Shown here piece by piece: positions 24,291 to 37,028 of a stretch of DNA of 64,000 nt. This DNA is from Glossina fuscipes (Eukaryota; Arthropoda; Insecta; Diptera; Glossinidae). The first letter of the stretch is position 1; each line of letters starts with the position of its first letter. Below the pieces are notes generated by a model that did not search any database, was not told the DNA's origin, and saw nothing but the letters and a program-made list of their open reading frames with translations. The position numbers and the translations under genes are program-made. Location: assembly GCF_014805625.2 (NCBI RefSeq), contig NW_023998416.1:32103056-32167055 (forward strand), written 5' to 3'.

Positions 24291-25076
24291 TGCTTGTATG
24301 TCAAAATTAATCAGTCACGTTGATATTTTTGGTATGTGCTACCTCGCCCTATCCATAGCGATGACGCGATGGTACAAAAAACAATATCGAAGAGATATAT
24401 GGCGAACATTCCTAAAGATCATTGAAAGTTTCATCCAGAATTAAAGACGAGTTGTTAAGTATGCGCAGCAAACAAGATTTCTTACATACACATGAACGCA
24501 CAAAACAAAAGAAAACAAAAAAAAAAGAAAAAACGAAAAGGAAAAGGAAAAAGAAACATGCGTATAAAGTCTTTATATTCACTTGAATGTCTCGTGTGTA
24601 GCTGCGAGTATCTGTATGTAACACATATAGGGCGATTGTAAGCTGCATGCTATATATTGCATGCGGTATGCTGTGTATACGAATTTGTGTGTGAGATACA
24701 AAGAATTTGTCAACAACCATATGATTTTGTCGTCGTTTTATTTATTTATTTATCTTCTCTTTTATTTTTTATTTTTAATTTTTTTTGTTTTTTTTATATA
24801 TACATAGATAAGTGTGTGTGTCCAGTACGTTTTATTTGGGATACAAACGAAATTCATTTATAAATCGATCTCAGTTAAATAAGTGAATATAAGAATTTCA
24901 GAGATATCATCGATATCGGATACACTAAAGATGGGTGGCCTTGCTGCCAATAAGATATGACAACTGTGATATCAAACAGCCAATGAGTTTTTGAAATGTT
25001 AATCAAAATATATATATGAACGTCGGGACATCGGACAAGCAAGCCTACTTAATGCAAATATATATATATATACATA

Positions 25077-25122
25077 TAATAATAATAATAATAATAAAAA
25101 TAAAAATAAAAATAATAAAAAT
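25077..25122 (+). repeat. AAT/AAAAT repeat
   Basis: AAT units pass into AAAAT units, a compound A-rich microsatellite. Confidence 0.85.
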
Positions 25123-26404
25123 ATTGTGACGATTGTTCTCTTGAAATGCAATTCACACCTCTTTACTATCGTAAGCTGCAAATTGCAGAGAACCTAGTAG
25201 GCATACATATACATACAGGACAAGGTCTTAATGAAATATTAAGAGCGTAAGGTTGCTATTGTGTAAAGACAAAGAGTTACTGTTGACATTATCTGGACAT
25301 TTCAATCCTTACCGTCAGTCACAGTCGCAATGATGCATGTTCACACGCTGCTAGATTGCAACATCTATATGCATAGCTATACGCATACACACAAACACAA
25401 ACACAAACATAAAATGTATTTGCAATGATGACAGATCACAGATCGAAGTCTTGACATTTTAATCGCATTTGTTAAAAACCCAGTGAACAAACCCGCAAAT
25501 GGTCGCAAGTCACTGCCTTGCTTTAGTCGGTGTGTAATGTGACTAGAGTAAGCTGCCGCCTGATGGCTGAAAATGTTTTCAGAATATATATATAAATGTC
25601 ATTAAAGCTTACACAATACACACACACGTACATACAATTGGAGTGGTCAAGCTGATTGCCTTAGGATTGTTGAATTACGGCGACATTGCCAACGGATCGC
25701 GGACGACGAGGATTGCTTCCTCCTTTTTTATTCTGCATTGCGTTTTGGTTTTAGTATCGCAATTTCTAGTCATTTTAGACACAATTGAAGCATAAGTTAT
25801 CGTTGTTTCTTATGTGACTGTCAGGCTCGGTCAGGTTAGCTGGCTTTTGCAGGCTGCTTGTGAAACGACATGCAGCGACATCACATCATCTTGGGCTCTG
25901 TGCTACGTGTTTATGCTAATATGCTTGTATTACTATGTACGGCTTTACCGGGGGGTTCCTCATGTTGCTGTTACTTATTTACTTATTTTTCGGTACTTCT
26001 TCTGTCATATACATAACTAGCAATTTTGACACACGTGACATTTCGCTTCACCGTCCGGCATCACTCAGTAACAACAGCAGCATCAGCATCAGCAGCAACG
26101 GTATTAAAAGATGATAACTCACTTAAAACATGAAAACTCTATGAAGGTTTTTCTTTTCTTTATCTTTGCATATAAAAATGTGTGAATTTTGGTTTAATTT
26201 AATTTTTTTTTTTTTCTCTACATATGTCACACAATCGCACTCTCTTTCTCTTTTGTACATCTAGACGGCGTAAACTCTGAGGTATTGTGACATTGTGCAA
26301 CGCGATGAGAGGATTTCAAGCGACTTAATTTAAGAGATCGTGATAAGACTTAGAAGCCGCTTGATTTATTTTCATACATTGTCTTCATGTGTGCACATGT
26401 GTGA

Positions 26405-26423
26405 GTGTGTGTGTGTGTGTGTG
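26405..26423. repeat. GT microsatellite
   Basis: About nine GT units, possibly variable. Confidence 0.9.
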
Positions 26424-27201
26424 TTAATGTGTATTTGGTAAATATTGCGTCAACCATTCAGTAATGTTAGTTCGAATTAACCTTACACTGTTAAAAATGC
26501 TCTAGCGGGGTTAATAAAGTAAGCGGTTGATGACATTTCAAGACAAGCTTCACCTTTAAACTTCGACTTGTCTTCGATATAACCGAAAATTGCAGCCCTC
26601 AAAATACATGTGCAACCGTGTGTTGCAGACTAGGGGTTTTTATCACAAGCTACATTAGAATTACTTCACTTTCAATGTCTGTACGATGTATTCCAATCGG
26701 AGTCGTTGAAAGAAAATATTCTCCTCGTTTGTCCCTTTGCTATTAAAATATTTCAAGCCTATCCTTTTTTTAAGAGGCGCAGTTGGATTTTTTACTATTT
26801 CCTAAATAATCGAACTATCTCTATAAATATGGCGAAGATTGCAAACTCTTTCCAATACCATGTTACGCCATATCGCGGTTTTTCCCTAACGCTCCGGCTT
26901 AGTTGGATCAGTTCTTCTCGGTAACGTTGCATATAAACCATTCCCTACAAATCAGCCAGACTAGACTGCCCTAGAGTGAGCCCGTGGATGACAATTGCGG
27001 TAATTGTAATAGCGTACTGACCTCGCTGTTACAGCGTGCCTCACATCGGTCTTACGCTTGGACCGTGGGTTTCCTAGCTGAAAGATTATATAGGGTCAGG
27101 CTAACTTTCCAAGTCCTGATTGGCGATGCAGCGTGTTTCCTAGCCCTCTCAATTCTTGGACTAAATTCTAAAAATTTTTAAATTTTTCTTTCTGATATAA
27201 G

Positions 27202-27265
27202 CCGATCGTCATTAGTAATTAATTGCTACTTGAACGAATTTTAAACCGCAAGTCCTTTAAGTTGT
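27202..27265 (+). repeat. Dispersed repeat A, copy 2
   Basis: Contains TCATTAGTAATTAATTGCTA then CTTGAACGAATTTTAAACCG and ends TTTAAGTTGTA. It is a diverged same-strand copy of 24017-24082, about 3.2 kb away. Confidence 0.6.
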
Positions 27266-28878
27266 ACGAGAGACTTTTTAGCTGTCGGCAGACCGACTTT
27301 ATATAGCGAGAAAGATGGGATAACGTCAGCTCTTTCAAGTAAATTAATTCATGGCTGCTTTTCCTTTCCCAATCTATGGCTCAAACATAGTTCATCTCCC
27401 TTTTGTCCCACTTAAATGCACAATTGTTTTTTTTTTTTATCCCTTTCAGATTATTGAGAAGCTTAAGATATATGCTTTAGTTACAGAGGTTCAACATCGT
27501 AATTCGGTCATGATTTTTTACAATTTATGTTAATGCATTTCCTTAACGCAACTCGTTGCTTTTTTTTGAACTGAACAGAAAAAGTGATGGTATCTTCAGA
27601 CAGCCTTTTGGTGGAATTTACTACGACAAATTCAGACCTGCCAAACTGCTAAGACTGCATATGTCCTATCTATTATTGTTCACAATACATTCACAAAATC
27701 GGCCATGATGAGGATTCGGTATATTGTTACTCTTCGTATACAGAACAAACAGCGGAATGTGCTCTGTTAGAATAATCAAGATTTAATTAGCAGCAAGACA
27801 GAGATAATGAATGAAAAATTTATTACAGAACAAATTACTGCAAATTACTGCTGCATAATTTGATCCTAAGCAGGGTATGAACGTTTCCTATTTAAAACTG
27901 CGTTAAAATACGTGTGCAGCCATTGTAACTGAATCTGGAAGAGATGAGTGTCATTGCTGTGAAGAATGAAGATAACAAGATGAATGATTTGAGTTCGTCG
28001 TTACATGTCGGAACAGAAGTTCCGAGAGAAATATCATCAGATGACTGCTTGGATCTAATGCGACCTAAATTCGGTGTTGAACTTATGCTTTCACTGACTA
28101 TCTCTGTTGACATATACTGTACACTCTGCAATTTATAGATAATACTTTGGTGCAAGAAAATCGCAATAACACTCGCGCCACATAGCATTAGTTGCGCTTT
28201 ACTTAGAAAATCTATTCAAGTTAATGCAGTAAATGTTATTATCTCCAAAGAGTTATATCTAAGTGGGAGGATTTTAACAATAATTTTCATTTTTCTGTAT
28301 TCTTTTACTTAGTGTATGCAGTAAAATTGCATATGCTTAAAAGAAGAAGACTGAAGAGCGTGCGATTTTCAGATGCAATCTTTGTCGCATTTTTGGTGAA
28401 TTAAGTTCAGAATGACCCCTTTTATCCAGCATTGTCATCAGTGCTACGTAAATAATTGCCGCTAAAAACAAGGCATTTTAACACCTCACATCAACAAGTC
28501 CAAAACTAACTTAATAAACACACACATTCACACAAATTTTAACTGGTCGACCGAATCAACAGCAAACAGACAAACGTTCACGTATAATTTACGAGCATTT
28601 CTAGAACGGTTGTGAGAGTGTTTAAGGCTATCACAGTATCTCGAAAGCACTCCTCACACACGACGCCGAATATGTTCTGTTACGCGAAAAATAAAATAAA
28701 AGAAAAACTCGAACAGTGAATGAAATACTTTTAAGAAGATTAGACTTTACAATAAACAGATAATGACTCTGGCCTGTGTATGTTTAAGCATATATATGCG
28801 GGCAGCCTATGTATGTGCGACAGAAGACAATTTTATTTAAATTATATTTAAATTATAAGTTTATGTAGACGGAAAATG

Positions 28879-28957
28879 AAAGAGAAAGAAAGAGAGAGAG
28901 AGAGAGAGAAAGAAAAAGAAAGGGAGAGAGAGAGAGAGAGAGGGGGAGAGAGGGTGA
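28879..28957 (+). repeat. GA-rich tract
   Basis: Nearly 80 bases of GA units broken by GAAA and GGGG. Such tracts contain many GAGAG cores for GAGA factor, but the repeat may simply be a microsatellite. Confidence 0.85.
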
Positions 28958-29650
28958 GCGAAGAGACACAAAGAGGTGGGGAAAGGATGAAATTAAAATC
29001 GTACACTCAAACAGGCCATGAACTTATAGTCCATTTATCTACTTAAAGCGTACGTATGAAATAGTTAGGCATGATCATACCGTCATCTGTCCTCCGTTCA
29101 CTACCTATTTATAAATAAATATCTGTACGTGTGTGAAAATGGAGCAACAAAACATATTCTTATCAAATGCTCAAATCGTTTGGTGATCATTTAACCAACA
29201 TTTGTGTAAAGCTAAAGGAAAAAATTAAAAAAATAAGTTACAATTTCTAGTGAACCGTCACAAAGCTAAACATATAACAAGGCTTTAACACATATATATA
29301 TGTATATATATATATATGTATATACATGTTTCGATTGCAAATGCTATACACACCCGACAAGTGCTCTAGAATAAATTTTACCTTTTTGTAGGTAAAAGCA
29401 ACAAAAAAAAAAAAACAAATCTTTGTCTATATATGTATGTATATATGCAAAGAAAGCCATAGAATAATGTGTATGGAAACATGGAAAGCTGGAAACAAAC
29501 TTTACGACCATAACCATATCGCATTTTTATCGGAATTTCACACAATTTACCACAAAGTAATTCAAACAACAACCAACTTAAGAAGTATTGTGTGTGGATA
29601 TGCTGATGCTGCCTGTCTGCCTGCCAGCCTTTTGTTTGTTGTATTCCAAC

Positions 29651-29690
29651 AAAACAGAACAGAACAGAACAGAACAGGACAGAACAGAAA
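29651..29690 (+). repeat. AACAG pentanucleotide repeat
   Basis: Eight units of AACAG with one AGGAC interruption; the frames it opens on both strands are not genes. Confidence 0.9.
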
Positions 29691-31239
29691 CAACTCGAAT
29701 ACAATTACAACAACAGCTAGAACAGCAACGAAAAGAAGTAAGTCAGAGAGCAGCATGCGCGCATGTTTGGAATTCGCAAAGATAACAGCGGACAAATTGC
29801 TATCTTAACTGCTTTTAACACAACCCAAAGAATCATCGTCATCATCATCGTCATCAACACAGGCGGACGGACAAATAAAATGTAGACTTATTACAGATAT
29901 ACGAACAAATCCAAAGACAGTAATACATAATGATTTAAAGAAGTTAGATAAGACAAACGCAAAAACATATTATACCGTAAAGCTTAAGTTAAAAAGAGAA
30001 GGCCAGCACACTTAGCCAACGCTACAACAAATTATACAGTGCACATCAATTGAATCCTGGGAGTTTGTAATGAATGTGACATAAACAAAGTTTCCTCCTT
30101 ACTGTGGAAAACTTCACAAGATTTGCAGGCAGGGCATTGTAGTATCAATCTTTTCTACCCGAGCTAGCATCTGTATTAGTTTGCACCAATTCGTAGCCAT
30201 TATCCTTGGCAAGTATGCCACACCTTATTCCACTTTTGCCTTCATGACAATTCATGTTTACATACGTACCTAACTTTAATAACCCGATTAAAATTCAATT
30301 GAATTCGCGTTAAGTGATAGTTCAACTAAGGTATACAGGACTTTGCACTTGCGGATCATAACGTATTGAAGCTTAGAAACGTAAACTTTCCCTAAACAAC
30401 GACAGTTTTTCTCGGTTACACGGAAGAAGGCCTTACTGGACGTTGCTAGCGGTTGTATGCTTTGCTTGCTAACAAAAGAAGGCAGATATGCACAAGAAAT
30501 GCGAGTTTTAAAAAAACACAAAGGCAAAAAAAATGCATCAATCATTCGTTCGGCTCCAAGGATAGTTGATTTGATATTTTCATTAATATATGCTGCACCA
30601 ATTTTTCCCAATAAATGGTTTTTTCCAAAAAAAATTTGGCCAATATACATGCCAGTATCTAATATATGCATAACGCAGAGACATAATATAACGCAACTGA
30701 TTGGTATACTTGATACGACTTATGCGAAAAATTATAAAAATTATTAAAAAAATGATAGTGAGAATAACTAATATTAGGTGAAATAAAACAAGTAAGAAAA
30801 TTATATTCAATCGTCGCCGAATATTTTATACTTACCATAACTATCCTAAGAGAGAGTAAGAATAAAGAAAAGATCTACATTTTCATATCTTATAATATTG
30901 GGTGGGCGCTGCTGGTTTTTTCTATTTTCTCAGTGAAAGTGTAAATTTCTACGTCGGGCATATAGTGTTTTACGAGCAACAACCAAAAAATACGGAAAGC
31001 AAAGGTGTTTGTTGCATAAACGTGTGGACGATGTAAGCGTGTCCTTTAACCGGGACACCCAAAAAAAGGCGTATAAAAAAGAAAATTAATTTAAAGCGCA
31101 TCCGATTTTTTCTGTTTTCAAAATAAAGGTTTCTGTCGTATAGGCGTGCGGGCGTTGTAGTCATGCACTTAGGAAGTTTGGGTCATTTTCAATTTTTCTT
31201 CATAGGCGATATCATGATTTTTGCAAACAGATAGACAGA

Positions 31240-31320
31240 TAGTACACAATTGGGCAGAGAAACAGACGAACGTGCCTATATGAATTCCGAACTTGAAATT
31301 GGGCAAAAATTTACATACTT
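31240..31320 (+). repeat. Dispersed repeat B, copy 1
   Basis: A GACAGATAG tract is followed by AACAGACGAACG, then GAATTCCGAACTTGAAATTG and GGCAAAAATTTACAT. This order matches 35500-35580. The pair looks like two old copies of one transposable element. Confidence 0.5.
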
Positions 31321-32547
31321 TATCGTGTTTCGGACTGTTCAGACTTCAGAAAGAAACCTGATTTTAATTAAAACAGTTATTTTTACATATATCACGAGAC
31401 ACTCAGCAGACATGGCGATGATTAGGTTGGATTACAAGGTAGAAGAAGCTGGTAAGAGGTAATGTTGTTTTTTTGTGGGCTCCAGTCTTAGCTAATTTTG
31501 AGTTATAGTAAATTGTTTTCCAGTACATATCGGGTTCTATGATATTGCCGATATAATAGGTAGGTGCTTTCCTTACGCTTTCTTAAAAAACATACTTTTA
31601 GAACGAGTTTTATGTAAGCCTGAGGCAAAAGCGTCGTGTGATCGTATGGTTTAAACATACGTTGCGTTTAGCAGCATTATCGTGTGATTAAAATCGAAAG
31701 TGATTAAAGAGAATCTAAACAGCTTAGAACAATAGAATAATAGAAACTAGAACTAAGTTCTTGTAATATATGTTATAACCTTCGCGTTGCAGATAGTGAA
31801 ACAAAGGAATTTACCACATAAGTGTTTATCATTGGTTACTCTGTTAAATACATAATACCAGCTGTTCTGATTATACGCAGATATTATAGTGGTCTTTTGA
31901 TTATACATAGGCATAGGCAAAGTGCTCTACGTAGGAAAAAGTGTCCTTTTCCTCCATTTTCCATTTCAACGTCTACTGCTCGGCCATCAAAAAATGAAAA
32001 GGTCGCCAGTCAAGGTAGGAGTGCATCGAGATGCTGCCTACGATCCCATAGTAGGGCTTATAAAATAAGATCTGGCCACGAGTCTCAGTGATGGGCAAAC
32101 GAGAACCGTGAAATTATATGCAATGGTCCACATAAAATCCGCAAAACAATCTTTTGAGCATGTAAGGCAAATCTCGAAAATTTTTGTATTCGCTTTATCA
32201 AGCATTCTCCTATTCACGCTTAAGTCTTGATAATTTTATTGTAACTGAATACGACAGTGGCTATGTGCAGTTTTGTCCACGCAGCTAGGCTAGGGCTTGG
32301 GTAGGCCAAAAGTGAAACATCCGCACAAGCGGAGCGAGTAAATCAATCAAGTATGCAAAAAAAAAAAAAGAGAAAAAACAAGAGAAAAAATAAAATAAAA
32401 AGAGTTCACAACTCCTACTCTACATGGGGTATTGCAGTTGGGATCCTCCTCCACGATAATCAGCAACAATATATCTATGCGTACAAATATATGTGCAATG
32501 GCCCAATTATACTCAGAAATGTTACATTATACGGCCATATATATATC

Positions 32548-32581
<34 letters not shown>

Positions 32582-33740
32582 AATGTATATTTACATGCGC
32601 ACACTCATGCATAAGTCTATGAGATTACAATCGCTAGTTTTAGATCTCATATATTTTGTCGTTTGTACTTTGACGGCATACAGCAGGACAATTGATATTA
32701 AGATGCCATGCTGCGAGCTTTTGCCAGTAAAGGAAACATAGCCCGAGCCAAGATGTCTCTTACACAATACGACGATCGTGTGGATAGCTCACCGTATATA
32801 TATGAAAGTCTGTGCTGTTTGTGTGGGTATACTTTAGATTTTAAAGATAGATAGTTCAGGACTGGGAAATAAATTGAATCTGGTATTGGCGTTGATTTGT
32901 CAACATAACACACATTTTTGTTATACAAATGTTAGGAGCTCCACTTTTACAAAAACACGTTAAGAGAATGCTATGAATCTTTGGGCATATAGCAAGAGCA
33001 CCGTCGTCATCATAGGTCTATTTAACACTGCTACTACAACAACAATAACAACAAAAATAATAATAATAACAACAATGTACTTACGATGAGGGCAAGCGAC
33101 ACTTTGTAAATTAATGACTACGTGACACTTGGTGCTCTTTAATATCTGTAAAGTATAAATAAATGAAAATCATACGCACATTTACTACATACACAGCAAA
33201 CAACGCAGCAAGACAAGAAAGAGCACAACGCGAAAGGTTGGGTGTGCGCATTGAATGCTTTTACACGTAATATTTAAATGAAATGCTTGACTGTCGCTTA
33301 TCGTTTAAATAAAATCTAATGAGGAAGCAAGCGCGTGTGCGAATGTCGTCTGTCGGCAACTGATTGTTGTTACCAAACGATCGACATACATGCATACATA
33401 CATACGCGCGTATCATTACCATTACCGTTACAAATAAACTGAGTAATCACATTTTATACCATTCTGTTACACACACATATACACGTATTTATATGAATTT
33501 TGGATATATATATTTTTTTTTTGTTTCATTTAGCGATAGCGTTTTTTCGGCTGTTTTTCTTTTTCAAGTTAAGAAAGTTCCAAATGAAGCGCATGTAATG
33601 AGTCGGCAAATTGATGTTAAACGATGATGATGATGAAGTAGAAAGCGGCAGCTAAGTTATCATAAGCCAACAATCTAAGCTCATCAAGTTTTTTATTGAT
33701 TACAAACAAGCGAGGCTTGCATGCACGTGTATGGGAAAGT

Positions 33741-33781
33741 GCGATGACGGTGATGGCGATGGTGATGATGATGATGATGAA
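33741..33781 (+). repeat. GATGGT/GAT repeat
   Basis: GATGGC and GATGGT units pass into pure GAT units. Confidence 0.85.
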
Positions 33782-34168
33782 GCTGTTACGAAGTCATTTA
33801 CTGGTAGCTGGTTTTTCTTTACTTTTGAAAATGAGTTGTGTAATGGTTTTGTTTGCGGTGGCAACTCAAAAAGAAGCCAAACATGATTCATGCTTATGTC
33901 GTCTGTTAAGCTGCACTTAAATATTGCGCCACTCTAAACCAGACTGAATGCATCTAACGCTCGAAAGTCGGAGCTTAAGTAGACAACAAATATCTACACA
34001 CACTCATATTCATATATACATATATATATATATACATATATATATATATCTTTATATACATAGTCATGACACAGATTTGTGGATATACGACAAAACCAAT
34101 GCCTGAGCGTGTGTAAACTAAATGATTTCGCTACTGTTCGCTTGTTATTGACTCTGACTAACTTGCTA

Positions 34169-34244
34169 ATGCTGTTATTGTTGTTATTGTTGTTGTTGCT
34201 GTTGCTGCTGCTGCTGCCGTTGCTGCTGCTGATGCTGCTGGTGC
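34169..34244 (+). repeat. TTG/CTG trinucleotide repeat
   Basis: About 25 TTG, CTG and related triplets. It produces an artificial poly-leucine frame of about 70 codons with no other protein feature. Confidence 0.9.
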
Positions 34245-34824
34245 CGCTAGTAGCGATAGTACTAGTATCTGTTAAAGGTAAGTTGTATGAATTTTCTTAG
34301 TAAAAATGCTGATTACTTAAGACATATGCTTCACCTACCACTGCTATTAACGTCAACTATCTTTGCATTTAAATATATGCCAAAATTGCGTAGCGATCTC
34401 AACCAAGAATAGTCGGACGCTGGAATTACACCACACGTACCTTTGCGCCGCAGCAGTATTGTTTGCTTGTTGGCACAGCAGGCATATGAAATCTTAGGTA
34501 GCAGAGTCTTCTTTCCTGGCCTGTTGGAAACATATATGTATGCAAACATTAAGATAAAAGCAATTCATAGGCTTAAGGAGAATTTGAGAAAAAAAAAAGT
34601 TTTAAATAAAATTAAAAAAAAAAGAAAATTTCACACTGTGTACGCACTGTTCACCATATTACATGTACAATAAGCCATGTATAGACTTTGCCAAATATGA
34701 TCTTTCAAGTGAATTAATTCTTCAGTTTTTTTCAATACTACATGCCGAGCATTTAACTTCTGTCCGTTTCCAAAGAAAAACCACACGTGCCTTAGTACTA
34801 CTCTACACACTCAATAACACATAC

Positions 34825-34884
34825 TGTCGCAGTCGCAGTCGCAGTCGCAGTCGCACTTGCAGTCGCAGTCACAAACGCAGTCGA
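34825..34884 (+). repeat. CGCAGT hexanucleotide repeat
   Basis: At least five CGCAGT units followed by variants. The frame it opens is Ser-Arg rich by chance of the repeat. Confidence 0.9.
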
Positions 34885-35499
34885 TGTCTATGTTATGTGT
34901 TTTTGATTTGATTTAAAAATCCATTTCACTGCTTGCTTGATCTGGAACAACAGCACTTTTGCGCTTCCTGTCTAGATGACACTGTAAATCTTCATCTATG
35001 CGGGCGTTTTATTTTATTATTGCATTTACTTTTCTCAGAAAATGACCGCTCGTTGGTGGCTTAATAAAAATATTTTCTATTTTGATCTTATTAACTTAAG
35101 CGGCCGCATTATATATATTGCTTATGCGTAACGCGAAAGCTGTAATCTTAACTTTTAAAGTTAAACGGTAGCAAGTTAATGTGATTCGCATTTGTTAACC
35201 AATTTAAATAATCACCAAAGTGTCTTCTAGGTACAGACGAGCAATTAAATGTGATTGATCGATTATTTGCTGGTTTGTTTGGGTTTTCGCCAAGTTGTGT
35301 GTTTCGTTTAAAGATTTGTCACACTTTGTTAAAAAAAAAAAGGGATCCGCTCATAACAGCGATATGAATTGCAAAAGTGGTAAGACATCTTTGCTTATGC
35401 CTATTCTTGGCAGGGCTTCTTGGAAAAGTTTTGCAAAAAAAATAAGAAGAATTGCTGATGTCTTAGTTTTGTGGTGAAATGCTTAGACGCTACAAGGTA

Positions 35500-35580
35500 G
35501 GGCAGACTGACAGATGGTTAATCGGACAGACGGACATTCGTAGGTGCATTCCGAATTTGAAAGTGGGTAAAAGTTCACTT
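35500..35580 (+). repeat. Dispersed repeat B, copy 2
   Basis: GACAGATGG is followed by GGACAGACGGACATTCG, then CATTCCGAATTTGAAAGTG and GGTAAAAGTTCACTT, matching 31240-31320. Both copies are same-strand and separated by about 4.2 kb. Confidence 0.5.
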
Positions 35581-36621
35581 GCTCCATCGAAGGATTACTT
35601 CTGCGCGTTATAAAAGTTTTGAGAAAAATATAAAATTTTTTGCTCATTATTCATCAATTGCAGCAGATAAATCTACAAGAATTTAAATGTACATACTAAG
35701 GGCGATGCTGTAGCACCTCTGCAGAAATGGAAAAAAAGAGACCAGTCTTCTTTGACCAATTTGGCCCTTTTTCAGTACCAAGCAGCGTGCAAGAGCTTCC
35801 AATGTCGTCAGGCTCGTTTATGCGGCCAACTGGACTAATTTTCATAACAAAGTTTTAATGATTACACCTGGTTGCCAAAGAAAATGCTTGCCTCATGTCA
35901 ACACGACTATGTGGAACCTTTCCAAAAAAGTATCTGTTTTGAAGTGGCATCTTGTATAGACAGTATTCATAAAACCAAGCCGACCAAATTGATTTTCATT
36001 AGGAGATATGCGTTGGTCGAAATAGTTGATCAATTGGTACAAAATTGCGTCGAAAATATTTATATCCAGGTTGAATATAACGTACAAATGCAGGCGGATA
36101 GAAATGCTAAAATCGTTTTGGAAAATGATTCTAGAGGTATGAAATATAAATTCATTCTATGGGTTGTATATATCGGCTTAAATTTAATATATCCTTACTG
36201 CGAGTTATATATGCAATAGACGAGCATAACGATTAACATTAGGTGCATCATATAATGGCTGCGAACATAATTTCAGGATTGCTTTTGCTTTTCTTCTTTT
36301 TTTTTTCTTAGTTTGTTTGCCTAACAATCACTTGTTGAGCGTTAGGTTCGCTTTGCGCAATACTTTCTAAACTTGCAATACGTCTACGAAATCCATTAAA
36401 CAAAAATCTTTTATTCATTACCTGATTTCATGAAATTTTATCACAAACGAATGCACTTGCAATAAAACCGCAGCAAATGGAAACCTAGTACTTTGCAAGC
36501 ACTTTGGCTGAAAGATTAACATAAAATTGTATATTCAAAGAAATCAATCAGACTGAAGTTCATGTCTATATATGTGACTGCAGATAATTCAATGTCAATA
36601 CTAATCAGAGTGTGAAAGCCA

Positions 36622-36650
36622 AAGAGAGCGAGAGAGAGAGAGAGAGAGAG
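36622..36650 (+). repeat. GA microsatellite
   Basis: About 12 GA units; a smaller GA tract lies at 55805-55823. Confidence 0.9.
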
Positions 36651-36975
36651 GCCGTGTCTTACATTTAAAATACAAGGCTACAAGGATCGTCGTAATGATC
36701 ATGATCATGATGATGGTGTGGCGACGGTGGTATAACTTTAATAAATCTTCAAACAACAAATTGTAACATTTACTGTAAAAATTAACCGCGATCCGCCCAC
36801 CGTTTGCTCAACAACAATATCAGACACGACGGTATTTAAACACACGCTGCACTCGGCAAACGCCTTCTATAAAACATTATAGACACATAAGCCACTAATC
36901 ACTTCGCAGACAGAACGTCAGTCAGACACGCACACCATTACGTTCGCATATATGCGATGGAAATGGTTCGTATAA

Positions 36976-37028
36976 TGGATAGATGGATGGATGAATGGAT
37001 GGATGGATGGATGGATGGACGACTGGAT
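36976..37028 (+). repeat. GGAT tetranucleotide repeat
   Basis: About 11 GGAT units with AGAT and GAAT variants. Confidence 0.9.

Larger units (their letters stand above)
20938..28878. other. Gene-free region, mixed repeats
   Basis: Contains a 134-codon frame at 22154-22558 with no recognised domain, both copies of dispersed repeat A, and A/T and TA repeats. A TGTATGTCCGTCTGTTTATC tract near 21861 resembles the tract in other dispersed elements of the window. Confidence 0.45.

Noticed and set aside
29378..29808. Four overlapping frames of 65 to 123 codons on both strands
   Set aside because: They are kept open by the AACAG repeat; no frame has protein-like features outside it.
34079..34300. 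Poly-leucine frame that looks like a membrane segment or signal peptide
   Set aside because: It is made almost wholly by the TTG/CTG repeat; there is no other coding sign.
34663..34911. Ser-Arg-rich tail resembling a splicing-factor RS domain
   Set aside because: The RS run comes from the CGCAGT hexanucleotide repeat, and the rest of the frame has no RNA-binding domain.
35872..36219. 115-codon frame as a possible gene
   Set aside because: It starts at a non-ATG codon (first ATG at 35884), has no motif, and lies in repeat-bearing DNA. It is within what AT-rich random sequence of this size can give.
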